This document shows, piece after piece, positions 10,481-25,400 of a stretch of 64,000 nt of DNA. Within the stretch, counting starts at the first letter, position 1. Each line of letters opens with the position of its first letter. Both the position numbers and the translations under genes were made by a program. The DNA lies in NCBI GenBank assembly GCA_946894095.1, contig OX335641.1, positions 19,672,501 to 19,736,500 of the forward strand, given 5' to 3'. Under the pieces are notes generated by a model, which saw nothing but the letters and a program-made list of their open reading frames with translations, was not told the origin of the DNA and made no database searches. Source of the stretch: Incurvaria masculella. Taxonomy: Eukaryota > Arthropoda > Insecta > Lepidoptera > Incurvariidae.

Positions 10481-13400
10481 GAGATCTCGATGAGCTTCAA
10501 CCGGGGCGGGGACTGTCCGCAGGGCACGGCGGAGCGCGGCGTCGTGCTGACGAGCACGGAGGCGCCGCGGGCGGCGGGGCACGCGCGCGACCTCCGCCTC
10601 GTGGACGGGCCGTCGGTGCTGGCCGGCCGCGTGCAGCTGCTGCACCGCGGCACCTGGCGCTCCGTCTGCACCAACTCCAGGAAGTGAGTGCCGCCCCGTT
10701 ACCTTGTCCTCCCGCCTGACATTCTATTGAATGTCAAACTGAAATGTATTACTAAGCTTCCGCTGTCCGTCCGTCCGTCCGTAAGTCCGTCTGTCGCAGG
10801 GCTGTGTCTCATGAACCATACTTTCTCACGGAGTTTGTGGTTCTGTTTCTGCTATGACGACAAATAGTAAACATCAAATACAAATAAAAATTAAAGGGGT
10901 GGCCCCCTTTAATTTAATGATTTGTGTAAAATTTTGTACAATGGTACGGAACCCGTCGTGTGCGAGTCCGACTCAAACTTAGCCTGTTTTTATGTTCGCG
11001 CGGCATGTGGCGTACGCCTGGACTTCACATAACCCGACCACAAACTAACTTTCACGGTTTGAAGGACCCCATTTTGTACATTGGGGAAAATACCTCGGCA
11101 GTCCATTCCATAGTTTACGACACTATAGATAAATGTTCTTGAGCAGCGTTTTCCAACCTTCTTCTAGTGCGAACTGCTAGTGGCCACCTTACCTTGATCC
11201 GAGGACTCCTAAAAGTTTTCGCCCGCACCTTTTTGCTTCATAATTTTATTTTTTCTCTTACATTTTTATTTCGTCCGCGAACCCCCTAGGATAGGTTTGC
11301 GGACCCCTCAGGGAACGCTGATCTAAAGGATCGATCGGTTCTTATTTTTCGAATATTCACAGTGAATGGGTGGATTCCCTGCATCTTCCGCGTTGAGCGA
11401 CGGTGGAAAGGGGACGAAGGCCCTTCCATTTGTATAGTCCTAGTGGTGGAAAGAGGTTTTTAACTGAGACTGAACATAGAAGCTAATCACACTATCCGTC
11501 ACGATATTAGCCCAACTCATCGCATTCAATGACTGGGTGCCATACCACGACTTTTCCTTTATTCGAGTACAGCTACATAGAGCTGGATGAAAAACGCGAT
11601 ACATTTTTCATTGCCTCTTATACCATATTTCATTTAAGGCTCCAACCTGGGCGGGCTCAATCCTGCCGCCTGTAAGTAGGAACCTCCTGGGTTACGGCCC
11701 ACACTAGCGGGTACTGAAGTACTACACGATTAAACACTTTTCACTATCTTAACACTTATTTTTCATTATTTATTATATCAACTTCTTGTAGTCAAACCAT
11801 TAGTTTCTTCGTAATCTGACCAGCGGATTCGATTGAACCAGCGAAGAAACGCCCCAAGGGAAAGTTCTCTGGTCTATCTTTTTAGCGATTTGTTTTAGAA
11901 TTATTTTTTTCTATTTTCAGTTGGACAGTCCAAGACATGGAGACGGCATGTAGACAACTCGGCTTCCAGGGAGGGTCCTTCTACAACTGGATAGACCGCC
12001 AGGCGGGTCGGCACCCACGCCTCCTATTTGAAGATCCCAAGTGCAAGGGAACCGAGGCCGATCTTTTTCAATGTGATTGGAGCTCCAGACAACTTGGCTC
12101 CGGCGTCTGCGACTACCATCCGGATCTGGGCATCCAATGTTTACCTCGACACGATGATTCTGCCCAAGCTGGCGGCCACTGGAGGGGACTTCGTTTCGAG
12201 AATGCTAGATATGAAAAAGTACTAACAGAGTATAACACACTTTACGTACCTACCTCGATGTCGAGAATCCGGCACGTCACTATTAAAAATGCAGGTGTCG
12301 GTAGAAACAATAATGCCACCAGTGCCTTGCATGTATTGGGCGTTCCACCCGTTATGGAGGCCATAGAGATCTCCTCATCCGCCTACAACGCCATCAACAT
12401 CACAACATCTAACGCCCCCATTGTCATCAACAACTGCACTCTAAGCAACAACAGAGGACACGGAATATACATCAACTCAACGTACGGGATGACTAGGATT
12501 GAGAACTGCTTAATACATGACAATGGCGGCGACGGAGTAAAATATGTGGTCCACGAGATGAATGTTGATGAAAAGTTTGATCGAAGCGAGATATTCGATC
12601 TCTGTACGCTCGCATCGACGGCGAGTCAGACTTTCCCCATTCAAATGTCAATAGAACAATCAAGGTATTCAAATTCTGAAAGAAACTGCAACCAGAACTT
12701 TTACACGCGTGAGGGACATGTCCTTACTCTGAGCTTTCTGAAACTAATGACAAATACAAACGACACTGGACGAATATCTGTTTACGACGGCCTCTCTGCA
12801 AATGACAGGCTTTTGATCTCATTTAGTATAAGAAATCATACGCGCCCCCAAAGTGTGACCAGTTCCAGGAGTAGTATGTACATTCAGTTTCATGCAAACA
12901 CAAGAACTGATATAACAGGGTTTCTAAGACTGTCTTCTAGAGTTGGAAAAACATACGATATCAATGTCACTGAGAGCATCATATCTGATAACAATGGAAG
13001 GGGAGTAGCCGTTGAAAATCTAAGATCGCAGGTTCACATCCACCGGTCCTCAATATCAAACAACAACCATGTGGCTGGCTTGCATGTGGTAAGCGGCGCC
13101 GGAGACGTCAATGTCACCGAGAGTAGGATATCCTTCAACCAAGGTGATGGGATTAACATTACTTGCACGGGTGGCAACAGAAATGTGTCTCGGAGCACTC
13201 TCAGCTCCAATCAGGGTTACGGTGTAGCTGTATGGATCAACAGCACAGATGAGACAGAATATATTCCTTCAAACCAGACGACCGTTGTAGAATACTCGGA
13301 AATATTCAGAAACTTGGATGTGGGAATCATGCACAATAATTATTCAGGTGACAGTTGGATTAACATCACCGGCAACTGGTTCAACAATAGCCTAGAAAGT

Positions 13401-16400
13401 GCAATAGATATAGCGACTAGCTGGAGGTATAGCAATCAGACGAAATTCCTCAATCTTCAGATAGGCAACAATCGATTCGTTCAAAGCCAGAAAGTTTCCA
13501 TAAAAATACAACCAGCTCTGAATGTTTTTGGCAGAATCGAATACAACTTCTTTGAAAGTGGAAGCTATGGTGCTATAATGATTCTTAATCGAATTGATTG
13601 GCGACTGTATGAAGAGTTTGAATTACTGCCAGTAAAGTTCCTGATTCAGCATAATCATTTTTATGGCAATAGGGGACCATTTGTTGTGAACTTAGCTCTA
13701 TCGCCCTACAGCGACGTCCAATATGCACTTTTCACCAGAAATTATTTGCGAGACAACAGAATAAGGGAACCTTACGAACCGATAGAGGGTGTTGTGTCTC
13801 GCCTCATGCCCCGTAGTCGTGTTGCTGCTGCCATCGTCCTGGGATCCAGCAATGTGGACGTTTTTAGGAACATAATTAATAATCCCGAATCTCTGTACGA
13901 AATTGGATCGCATCTAGAGGATCAAAGTAAAATATTGAACTGTACATATAACTGGCTTGGCCATGGAGAGGAAGAGAAAGTTTACAACCGTCTATTCCAT
14001 CGAAAGGACCGATACAATTTGGCTAAGATAATTTATATGCCGTATTTATTACATAGCAGCAATCCTGGTGCTACAGTGATTAACTACAACGCAATGTATG
14101 TGCCTCAGTTCAATATACCTGGAACTTTCATAGTTGGTGGTGAGGTTGATGGCATTGAACTTCTAAAGCCAGGAGAATATCAAGTGGAAAAGGACATAAA
14201 CATCAGACCTGGAGGCAAACTTATTTTGACGTCTGGTGTGACTTTAAAGTTTCCGCCAGCAATTGGCATGATGGTCGCTGGGAAACTTGATGCCAGGGGA
14301 AAGAAACCCAATGACATTACTTTCACTTTAAAAGAAGAAATTGTTATGAACAACGATAGCGTAACTTATGAGACTGATACTGAACAATACGAAGCTACGA
14401 CATCTGTGGATGTAGAACCCATAGTGCCAATAAGACTTTTGGGTGGTAGAACATTCCATGAAGGTCGACTGCAAGTAAGAATCAATGAAAAATGGGGCAC
14501 GGTATGTAACTATCATTGGAACATTATTAATGCAGCCCTGGTTTGCCATCAATTGGGACTAGCTTTAAATCCCGATGATTGGTTCCTGGAAAGAAATCAA
14601 ATACCCAACGCTGGCACTACTGAGGATATAATATTATCAAACGTTGAATGCACAGAATTTGATACCGACATAACTAAATGCAAAGCAGAGACTGCTGAAA
14701 ATTTTGAAAATTCATGCTCCCACGAGAACGATGTAGGGATTAAATGTTATGATACTAGTTGGGCAGGGGTAAGATTCAGTGTTCTGTCGGAAAGAGCTGA
14801 TCTTCAATACATACATATTGAAAAAGCGGGATTACTGGACTATGCAACGAACATGTTCAAACCTGCACTGCAAATAGATTTTGCTCGCCATGGATTAGAG
14901 AGCGTAAAAATTGCTAACAACTATCAGGATGGACTCGGAATATTGTATTCAGATCTCTATGGATCAGATGCTGTAAACACTGTTAGAAACTCAGAATTTA
15001 GCAACAACAGAGGAAGTGGCATCAGCTTCAAGCAACTCGGCTTGAAAATTTATGGTTCAGTCATCGAAAATAATGAATTGGCGGGAATAACTCACAATCC
15101 TCACATCAGTGGGCAACAGCAAAGAGAGATTGCTGGATGGTTCATAATGGCTCCAGACTTCAACACTGATGAATCACACTATAACCCAATCATGATTCCT
15201 GAGTACCAGACAGACATTACTCTGAACAATTTAGAAACTAGGTACATTGTCTTCACTAAACATTATGGAGACAACATATCAAAAAGGTACAATGTAAAGT
15301 GCAATCCAGGCTACGTCATTGGTCTGCAATTGCTAAATCCAATTCACAACTTTTCCACCGAACACATATGCATCTACGATTCGCAGAACATAAACGAGAG
15401 AAGCACAAAGTGGTGTTTGGATCGCGACTTGTCTATTTTTCCAGCGACAAGCGGCAGTTTTGGAATTGTGATGACTTACGAAAGTGGAATTGCTGCATTA
15501 GGAGGTGTAGTTTTAGTAGTCAGCACAATAGTAGCACCCGTCCAAGACATACGGAACAAAATAGTTAAAGGACCAATTCCTACCTTACAAATCACAAATA
15601 CAAAAATCAAAGGAAACACCAGAGGCATCAGGGCGTTTTACTACAATCGATATCTCAATGAGATTGGTGACCACTTTTTGAGAAAAGCAAACGAGACCAT
15701 CAAAATCATAAACTGCGAAATAGCTCACAACAAAGAAGAAGCTGTTTACATAAACACTCCCTTTTGGGACATTCACGATAGCAACATCACTGAGATCACC
15801 CTTATGATCAACAATTCATTGATAACCGACAATGGTAGAGGGATATATCATTTTGCTCGCGATCTAAGAAGTTCAAACAACCTATATCATTACATTTTGC
15901 AAGACAACACAATAGAACGCAATAATAATGGAGGTTTCGATATCAGCCTGCCTTACGTGTGGCAGTACAACGAGAACTTTACTCACTCTGTATTCATGAA
16001 CAACAACACTTGGCGACACAATAATATGTTTGGAGTAGTTGTGGACGGTCATTATGCTTCTATCAATATCACTAAAAATATATTTACTGATAATACATGT
16101 AGCACTGGCCTTATCTCTATTCGAGGGATGGAAAAGAAGATGAAAATTAATGGCAATTTTATTGAGCGTAATAACGGTAAATACATGATTGAGTTTTATG
16201 CGGACAGTCAAAGTGAAATACTGGGTTTTGTCAGTGCTGTTTTCATGTACAACCAGGTGAAAAACAATAAGTACATGTCCTTGGGCACTCGAAGCTTTCA
16301 GTTAAAGGGCAACGTGCCGACATATACTGTTGGCTTTAAAGGTATTCAAAAGGTTACAGTCAGTCGAAATATATTTGGACACAATTTACAAGATTATACT

Positions 16401-19400
16401 CTACTGGCGGGTATAAAAACCGCAAAAATTAACAACCTCTTGGATGTGACTGAAAATTGGTGGGGCTCAACTGATGAGAATGATATCAAAAAGAGAATAT
16501 TCGACTTTGATGATTGGAATGATCACGCAATTGCCACTTTCAAGCCTTATCTTTTGGAAGAATCCTTTGAAGGTAGTACTTCTGTATCATTTGCGACACA
16601 GATTCCCGTCGATCTGAATAATCTCGGTGGAAGGCTGACAGAAGACCTTATAATTGATCCTCGTATTACTCCTTACATCATCAAATCTGATATAACTGTA
16701 ATGCCAGGTGTAATTTTGACCATTAACCCTGGTGTGGTAATGGAATTCGCCCCTAATGTTGGCATGTTAGTAATGGGAACATTGCGAGCAGAAGGCTTCA
16801 GTAATGCACCAATTCAAATGAGACCCATCACTAATACTGGGAATGTAGAAAAAAAAACAAAACGAGACCTCCATCATTACTCTAGAAGTCATTATGTGCG
16901 AAGGAGACAGTTAGAGCAACTAATGAGCCAGGACTCTATAAGATTGTGCACTGGCAGGAACTGTTCCATTAATACTAATCTTGCCGAAAAGACCAATGAA
17001 GGATTTCTCGAGTACTATAATAGAACCACCCTGCAGTGGGTGCCCATGTGTGACAACCGATTTACTGAGAGAAATGCTCAAGTTGTATGCAGGGAACTTG
17101 GCTACGATCCTATTAACGCTTTCTTTGCTCACGATCGTCGCATTGAATATCACAGTAATTCATTGTCCCGAATTTGGTCGTGGCCGGAGCCATTGCAATG
17201 CAAGGGCACAGAATTTAAATACGAAGACTGCCCCATCAGGTTGAATGGTCAGCTCTATGGTCATCGACATGAGTGTAAGTGGGACTCGGAGTTTGTCTTC
17301 ATTCATTGCGGAGAAAGAAATTTAGAAGAAAACAGAGACTATTGGGGTGGCATCCGATTCACGAATGCGGAATTTGAATACTCTCTTTACGAGCATAGAA
17401 TCCACGACATTCACACACACGAGCCTACTCAAAGAATCGAAAGTGTGGTGCAGCATGTCAACATCATTGGAGCAGGTATACTGCATTATGAGAAGTCACC
17501 AGCAATACAAAGTATTGTCAAAAATCCTAGAATCACCAGCGTTAACATAAGCAGATGTGCTCATCACGGCATCAACTTGATATCGCCCAGCGACACCATC
17601 AACATTATGTTTAACGGTATTCATAATGTATTGGGAGAAGGTATTAATGCTATCTCTTTGACCGGAGAAGGTAGAGAGTCAAAAGAGTCCAGTTTCACAC
17701 CGCTCAAAGATTTGAATTTGCCCTACAATCTTTTCTCTATGATTGATATCTGCGACACATCCAAAGAGATTACAGTAGAAGAGAGAGTATTGATCTACTA
17801 CAAGTACGATAACAACCCAGTTAACTGTGTGAAGATTTTCAAGAGTGTCTACAGAGTAAAGCCTTTTGGGTTCAGACTTTTGCAGTACAACTTATTTAAT
17901 CATTCTCTCAACTATGGCAAGAGGGATTCACTGTCTCTTTACGACGGCGACATCTACAATGTATCGGCACCATTGATCGGCTACATGGAACATGGTTCAA
18001 TAGATGAGAAGAAACTGTTCAAAACTCAGGGCCCCAGTCTCAGCGTCAAGTTGTTTGCCAACGGTGCTGCCTCAAGCCATGGGTTCATTGCTGAGATCGT
18101 CACACTGCCAATATCTGCTATTGGATTTAGTAAGTATACTTTTTCCCCCTTTCCTCGGTTTGTGGTCTGCGTATATCCTCTTAAAAGGATATAAAAGTAT
18201 GATTTCTTTACATGCTTTATGCAAATAATAAAACAGAACAAGCTGACCATTTCCCACTTTGAAATGGTTATGAGATCAAGTCTTGCAACAGGTGATGCTT
18301 ATCTTGGCTAAATCAAGTGCCCCTTTCGTTTGTTATCTGTCACTGCGGTTGCTATGTGTCACCTAGAAATGTCTAATTTGGTTTTAACCATCTCCATTAA
18401 TCGCCAGATCGGGACGTGCAGCACAACATTTCCAACAGTGAGCTGACAGACAACCGCGAGGGTGCTGTGACGTACTACTCTGTGGGTGAAGTGAACCCTG
18501 TACTGACTCTGGACCGCAATCAGATCGTGAACAACTGCCGAAAGCTTTACGGAAACTTTACTACCTGTACTGCCGCTGTCAAGGTTGACCTGCAGAACAC
18601 CCAGACATTCTACTTTAGGGTGCGTTGCATTAGAAACGTTTCGTCAGCTGTCACTTTGTGATGAACTTTGACAGTTTAATAGAAATGACCATTTACTTAT
18701 TATCGAGATATTTGGAGTTCAAAGTCGAATAAATAGATTCCACCCTTCTACGATTCAAAACTGGAATTAAAATAATGTGATATTGTCATTAAAAATATTT
18801 CAACAAAAGCCATTCTTACGGAAATTCTATTATCTCTTCTGTTATTCTATTAAAATCCATCCATCTATTCATCTATTCAATTACAAGTAGCGTCTGATGT
18901 AGTAATTATGGTCAGACTGCATATCTATATATGCTGAACCGACTACCGACTCGGACGTTTGTTTCCTTTTCCTTGATGATCTGAACACTGAAACAATTAC
19001 AGAATAACCTGGTACGTGGCAACGAAGGTGGACTGTCCATCCGCGCCGATTCGCGTGGCTCTGCCACCTCGCTCAAGGGCTGGATCCATAACAATCTCTT
19101 CTGGGACAACCAAGATCTGCCCTGCCTCAAGGTTGAAGGTTTGTCTTTAATCGAATATCAATCTAATAAATGATTAAACATGGACTAAACCGTTTCTTAT
19201 GACCCTTTTTAGGGTTCCGTACACAAAGGGTCCCAACGGAACTCTATTACTAAGCCTCCGCTGTCCGTCCATCCGTCCGTCTGTCACAGGGCTGTATCTC
19301 ATCAACCGTAATAGATAGGCAGCAAAAATTTTCACAGAGTGTGTATTATTTTGCCATTATAAAAAAAAACGAAGAGTTTTTTGTGTTCAATATTGTATGA

Positions 19401-22400
19401 TGGTATGGAACACTTCGTGTGCGAGTCCGGCTCACATTTGGCCGATTTTTTATGTTTTTTTCGTGTTTGTTAATTTGTATTGTTAAAAAGTAATAGTAAA
19501 CTAAGAAAGTGACCCGTAACTCAAGTCTGAAATTATTTTGCTATATGACAGACTTAATGTCTAGGTGATAAATATGTATCCAATTACTTTTAGCCAGGGT
19601 TTGCAAATCTTTAAGCTCACTAAAACTGTATAAATCTGTAGTAATTTCAAGAGTCAAAGACGCCCGTCTCGAAGCAGTCACATTACATTTATCGTTCTGC
19701 AACCGCGTGCCGGACACAAATAATTTTATTTTCCATACTTTAAACTGGCATGAAAATATTTTTAGTCAATAGATCTTCTTTCCAATTTGATTGTAATGTG
19801 TTGATTAAATAAGTGATTGGTATAATATGTTAAAACAAATATTCTGGTATACAGGACAAGCTGCCATATTTTTTTAAAGAAAAACGAGTATAGGTAGCTG
19901 TGCTGAGGACCAAAGGTGCTCAGAAAAGCCAAATACACCTCGCCTCGCGAAACCACGCACATTGAGGCACCATACTAGCGGATTTGCAAATTACGCTTAA
20001 AGACTCCCAGGTTATAGGTATGAGGAAAGGCACACACCCGGCAGACCTAGCCATATCCTGGCGGTGCGGCAGAGAAATGAGTTTGAGAAATGGTTCGTTC
20101 TCATAAGCCTAATGTCAACCACAAGGGGATGTTCTGATTCTCTGCGGCGGGTGCCCCGGATATGGGTAGGATGGGGAGGAATAAGTGATGCAAGTTCCAA
20201 GCAGATCTGAAAGTGGCACTTCCCCTAGCCTTTGCTAGGGGTGAAGTTGTAGTAGAAATTACTTACTATTCCGTATCGAAAATACGGCAATGGCGACAAC
20301 TTTTGCCGGAAATAGGTCTGCGTAAAGTTGTAATAATCCCAATATTTCCATTGTCCCACCAGGTCGACAGTCATCGCCGTACCAGGAGGTGACAATATAC
20401 CGGAACTACTTCACGCGCAACCGGACGCCTTTCAAAGACGTCATTGCGCTGCGGCAGGTCGTATCTAACTTCACGTTCAACTATGTGCATGGCAACACTG
20501 GTCAGCGCATTTTGGAGGTCTCGGGATTTGACAAAGTGCGCCTGCCCATATACCAGACCACCTCGCATAACGGATTCTACAAGTAGGTATATTTTGTAGC
20601 AGCTTCACTGTTTTTGCTTGAATTTAAACTGTCATTCAGTCATCCTTTGTAACCAAACAGATACAACCAGATAAACTTGGGGATAGACGAGTATGTCCTC
20701 TTTCTCCAGGGATAATTATTGAATGGACAAAGATCCCAGCACTATGGTATGGTACTTATGTGCGGCATAGTAGCATAATAGTGTGCGGCATAGTAGTATG
20801 ATTGGAAAATTAACAGATCACACAAGGATGTTTCAGGAAAAAGTGCCGCTAGAGAAAGACTCAAAATTTACATTCTTACATTCTTTGTTTTTGTTTCGCT
20901 TTAAACGATCATAGGACAAAGTTTTACATCTGTTTGACCACCGCGGTACTTATTAGCTGTTTTTAATCATAATCCGGACTGGCTTTGACAAAGTGCATTT
21001 AAAAAGTTACAACTGAATAATCTTCACCATGTGGCTGCAACATTGCTCTTCACGGTTATTAAACAGTGTTTACTAAAATTTACAGGAACTATGCGCTAGA
21101 CCGCGAGGGCCGAGCAACCGTCGTGGCGGGCACCGCCGGCCAGCACTATGTCGATAACATCTTCTTTAACCCGGACAATGACTATGAGATGATCACTGTC
21201 AACAGGTCCATGTGAGTAAGGATGAAGGTGCCATGAAAATTCACACGTGCAGTTTAAATCAATGGTCCTTTTTGTAAGGATATTCAAATGAACAAGACCG
21301 GTAAAAAGGAATCGATTACCATAAATGAAAACTCCGTGCCTAACATTTGCTTTAGTTTAAATTCTGAAGCCTTTTGTAGCAATATCGTCTTGAGAATATG
21401 TATTTGAACTCGACTACCATTGTCATGGTCAGGTATAGATATCGGGACAAGTTAAAAAAAGTATTCATGGAATTACTTGGATCACTTGAGGATAGCAGTC
21501 GATTATACTAATTTCTTGATTCACCTTGCGAGCATGTCGTCCCCATCCCAACAAATACCTTGCCTTCTGCTGTCTTAAGTCTTTTACCAGGTAGTATGTT
21601 CATTTTCAATCATTTTTGGTATTTCTTGGTAATACCCATGGAAACAATTTTGCCTTTATTATTTTGACACTATTGCCAAACATGTTTAATACAAAAATAC
21701 AAAATCCTCAATGATTACTATAATTTACCAAATCTCAAAGAAATGTTCACAAAAAATACAAACAAACACCTTAGAGGGCACAGCTTAAAACTGAACCAAT
21801 CTGCATCAAATTCTAACCCCAGGAAACACTTCTTGGTCAACAGAGTTGTAGACTCTTGGAACAAGCTGCCGGAGGAGGTCATTAGTGCTGAAACTGTAAA
21901 TGGATTTAAAAATCGACTAGACAAACATTTAAAGGCAATAAAAAAAACAAATAATCAATAATAATAATAAAAAATCAATAATCAATATATAAAATCAATA
22001 TAAATACATAATTTGAATGATAAGTAATATTAATAATACCAATTTAAAAATTAAAAAAATACACAAGTGCACTCCGGGAAAAATGAAATTCACGCATTAG
22101 CTTCAAGCTGCTAGTGATATAAATAACTTAATAAAAATAACTTAATAATAATAATGTTTAATAAAGGCATTAACAAAAGCTGATACTGATAGCGGACTAT
22201 GAACATCTCTCGTGTATTACTTTTTAAAAATTCTTTCAAATAAAAAATAGAAGAAGTAAGCTTGTCTATAAAAATATTTGGAAAGAAACTAGACTGGCTT
22301 CCACTTTTTTCGAAATTGTTGAACTTGTTTTTAAAGATATTTTATGGGACTTACGTGGGTTGTTAAGTTATCCGACACGTATTTACAGATATTTTTGAAT

Positions 22401-25400
22401 ACTATACCATCGTTTTTTACTCCAGATTTTTTTATTTTCAGTCGGAATCCTCATGGTAGTATATTTAAGGGTGTTGCATTACATATTCATGTGTGGGTTA
22501 GATTAAACTAATGATATTGATGTGTTTGATTGTTGTGCATGAATAGTAAGTAAGAATATTATATGGTTTCCTAAATGTTGTCGATCTAAAAATTCTAATC
22601 TTGCTTACTTACTACAAACCTTTGACAAAATCGCTCCCCCTTCATCGGATAGGTCATTTTTGCCCCTTGTGCATTGTTTTCTTGTATTTGAGAGTGCAAA
22701 GTCTATAATTTTGACTAATTTTGTTAATTATACATCTGACTTTCAGACTTGTTATCATACTGAATAATAAAAATTGTTTTTTCGCATGTTCGGCGCTGCA
22801 TGTCCGGTCCAATAGCTTTGTTGACTTTAATCCCAATTACATAAGGTGAGTCCATGTTCAATCCTTTACATTCAATTAAATGTACAGCACATTTAAATTA
22901 ACTCACCCTTATACATTACGTATAATTCAAAACGACTTTATTCCGACACCGTTAGACCTTCATTCTTGAAGCACGGTAAAACTATCTGGGTCTTTAGCAT
23001 GATCACTCCTTAGCATGGGTTGTCTGGCTGGTATGATTTAATTCTAACAATTTTAAGCATGCTAGAGCTACATATGATGAGAAGTTATTTCAATTATATA
23101 TCTTTTCTATTTTAATATTTAATAATCCAAATTTGTAAAAAAATTCAGAGAAAAAAGTTCCTCATAATTATTGAGATAACCACCTTGAAGAATGTCTGTT
23201 TGGACTTTTACTGTTGTTACACTTTTCTTGCAATGTTTTCGGATAAACAGTGTTTTATCATTTACTTATTAAAGTTGATGTTTGATGAGGCACACTTTGA
23301 AGTAAATGTATCCACTGAAGACTTTTATGTTTATATACATATATAATAATTTTATGGATTGGGTTTTACATCGATACTACACATTTGGTAGTTAAGTATC
23401 CGTAGTTTGTATTATTCACTGAATCTAAGTCATTCTATGTAGATATGTACATATCGCATCACCCTCGGCGCCACAGTAGGCATTGGCATTTTCAAGGAAA
23501 ACGTATGTGGATCAAAGTCCAATGTGTGGCCTCTAGGGTGATGCCGTTTGTACTTGTAATGTGCATACATGTTTATTCTATCGATGTTTTAAGCTTACAA
23601 TGATTGCATGATAAGTAATTTAAAACTAACCCATTCTATAGTATTGATTCGATTGGTCCTTTAGCAAAGTTGTAAATATTTTGAAACATGTATACAAACT
23701 TTAATAAAAATACAGACTTCCCCATGAAAGGACAAAGTGTTCAATGCGTGCACATTATGTTTGCAGCGCGCAAGAGCTATGGAGGACCCGTATTGATGCC
23801 GCTAATAATTACTGGAGCTACAATGAGACGTTGGCCGTCAGTGGCCGGATACGCGACATGGTAAGCAATATGCAATGACTAGATCAGACCATAAAAAAAA
23901 CTCGATTTGAAAGTTTTATATTAACAGTGTGATTAGAGACTCAACTGCCATTTTGAATTGCAAATGTATTTAAAATAGAATCAAATTCGGAAGGAAGGTT
24001 ACTTTGCTAGTCTTTACTTGTAAATAATATCCTTTGCAGTATTAATATGTTTGTCCATTTGTTAAACCAAACTCAAAACGGTTTCACATCTCACAGGCGG
24101 ACAGTCCCCTGCTGCTAGAGGTGGACTACAGACCGTTCTACATGAACAATGCGAGCGTGCTCAGCGGCAAGTGTCCACCCGGTTGGGACCCGGTCGCTGG
24201 CACCTGCTACATGTACGTGGGAGCTCCCATGAGTTACGAGGAGGCCCGTCTCTTCTGTCTGGTGAGTGCAGCCCCCCTTATGTCATGTTCAACAGTCCTC
24301 TATATGAACAATGCGCGCTTCCGTGTCATGTACGATAAGCCAAAATCGACGAGGAATGTTCGCTCCCAAAGTACTTCAAATATAATTTTTTTTATAAATA
24401 AAAAATCGTGGGACTGTTAATACAGGGTGGTATACTAAAATATGGTTACCACAAGCGTGTTAACTGAGCGTCCGGAAAACCAACCCAAAGCGACACATCA
24501 TCCTGCACTATGACAAGTCACCAAGCTTGCTGACCGTTCGTCAAACATTTGAGTGTTTGGAAGTAGTAAAATGTAGAAATTCTGGACCACCTTCTGCATA
24601 ATCCTGACTCAAGCCCTAACGATTATTTACTTTTCCCGAAATGAAGGTTCCAGTCTAGTAAAGAAGCAGTTGAAGTTTTTGAAATCGACAATTCTTTGTA
24701 TGCTCACTTTCAAGTGGGTTAAAATCCAAAGGTTCACATTTCTCCGTCTGTACATTTTGCAGTCGGACAACGCGTCCATGCCCTACGTGAGCGGCAACTA
24801 CCCGGAGCTGTACCAGTTCATCCAGCGGCAGAACCAGTGGTTCCAGTACAGCGACCGCGTGTGGGTCAACCACATCGACTACGTCAGCAAGTGCACCAGC
24901 TTCTCGTACAACGGCATCGAGATACGGGACTGCAATCAGAAGAATGCATTCCTGTGCGAAATCGGTACAAGCTTTATTTTTGTGATTATTCAGCTCAATG
25001 CCATTGTAAAATTACTACTCGGAACTCGCTTGTCCGTGGGCAAATTTTATCTCCAACAAGTTTACTTTGAAGGCAACCTGGGCTCCGAAAGTCTGGCAGT
25101 TGTTTGCCATAAACTAGCTAGTCGGGCGCGCGCATCCGCCCCTAGCCGGTGTATTGTGCTCGTTCGTGCAGCCTTTGCGCCGTTACTTTTAAGAAGAATA
25201 GTTCCAACCCTGAATGCAGACACGCGCTGCACAAACACATTGTGCGTGAGTTGCTTTTGCTGCGTGGCCGGTTTTTCATTGGCAATTCGGAGAGTGTCGT
25301 ACGTGTTGGGGTTCCCAGGGGCTGACTAATGTTTTCCTTAATATTGTGTTTTCAGACCCTAAGGTAATGATCAACCTGCTGTCGTGGCGAGACGACACTC

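Larger units (their letters stand above)
10592..14429 (+). other. bark: bark extracellular repeat 1: SRCR1, beta-helix, CUB-like, beta-helix
   Basis: SRCR1 runs over two exons (10592-10683 and 11921-12140) with WRSVCTNSRNWTVQDMETAC, CKGTEADLFQC and GIQC. A right-handed beta-helix follows, with PbH1-like turns such as NCTLSNNRGHGIYI and ESRISFNQGDGINI. A CUB-like segment at about 12558-12950 (FYTREGHVLTLSF, GRISVYDGLS) interrupts it. The closing motif GEYQVEKDINIRPGGKLIL, LTSGVTLKFPPAIGMMVAGK (about 14170-14290) recurs in the next repeat. Confidence 0.85.
16935..24171 (+). other. bark: bark extracellular repeat 3: SRCR3, beta-helix, CUB-like, beta-helix
   Basis: SRCR3 spans 16935-17309 (NAQVVCRELGYDP, LQCKGTEFKYEDC, FIHCG). 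A beta-helix and a CUB-like segment (about 17695-18117, DSLSLYDGDIY) end the giant exon. Exons 3-8 continue the helix with NISNSELTDNREGAV, NNLVRGNEGGLSI and RNYFTRNRTPFKDV. This matches the triple-repeat design described for anakonda. Confidence 0.82.

Noticed and set aside
18130..18194. bark ending at 18194 after the giant exon
   Set aside because: gtaagt at 18130 is a strong donor and the following exons extend the same protein family in phase.
24965..25329. C-terminal extension of the lectin exon
   Set aside because: The frame continues past a good GT donor at 24965; the next exon at 25356 joins in phase and encodes the expected membrane helix.
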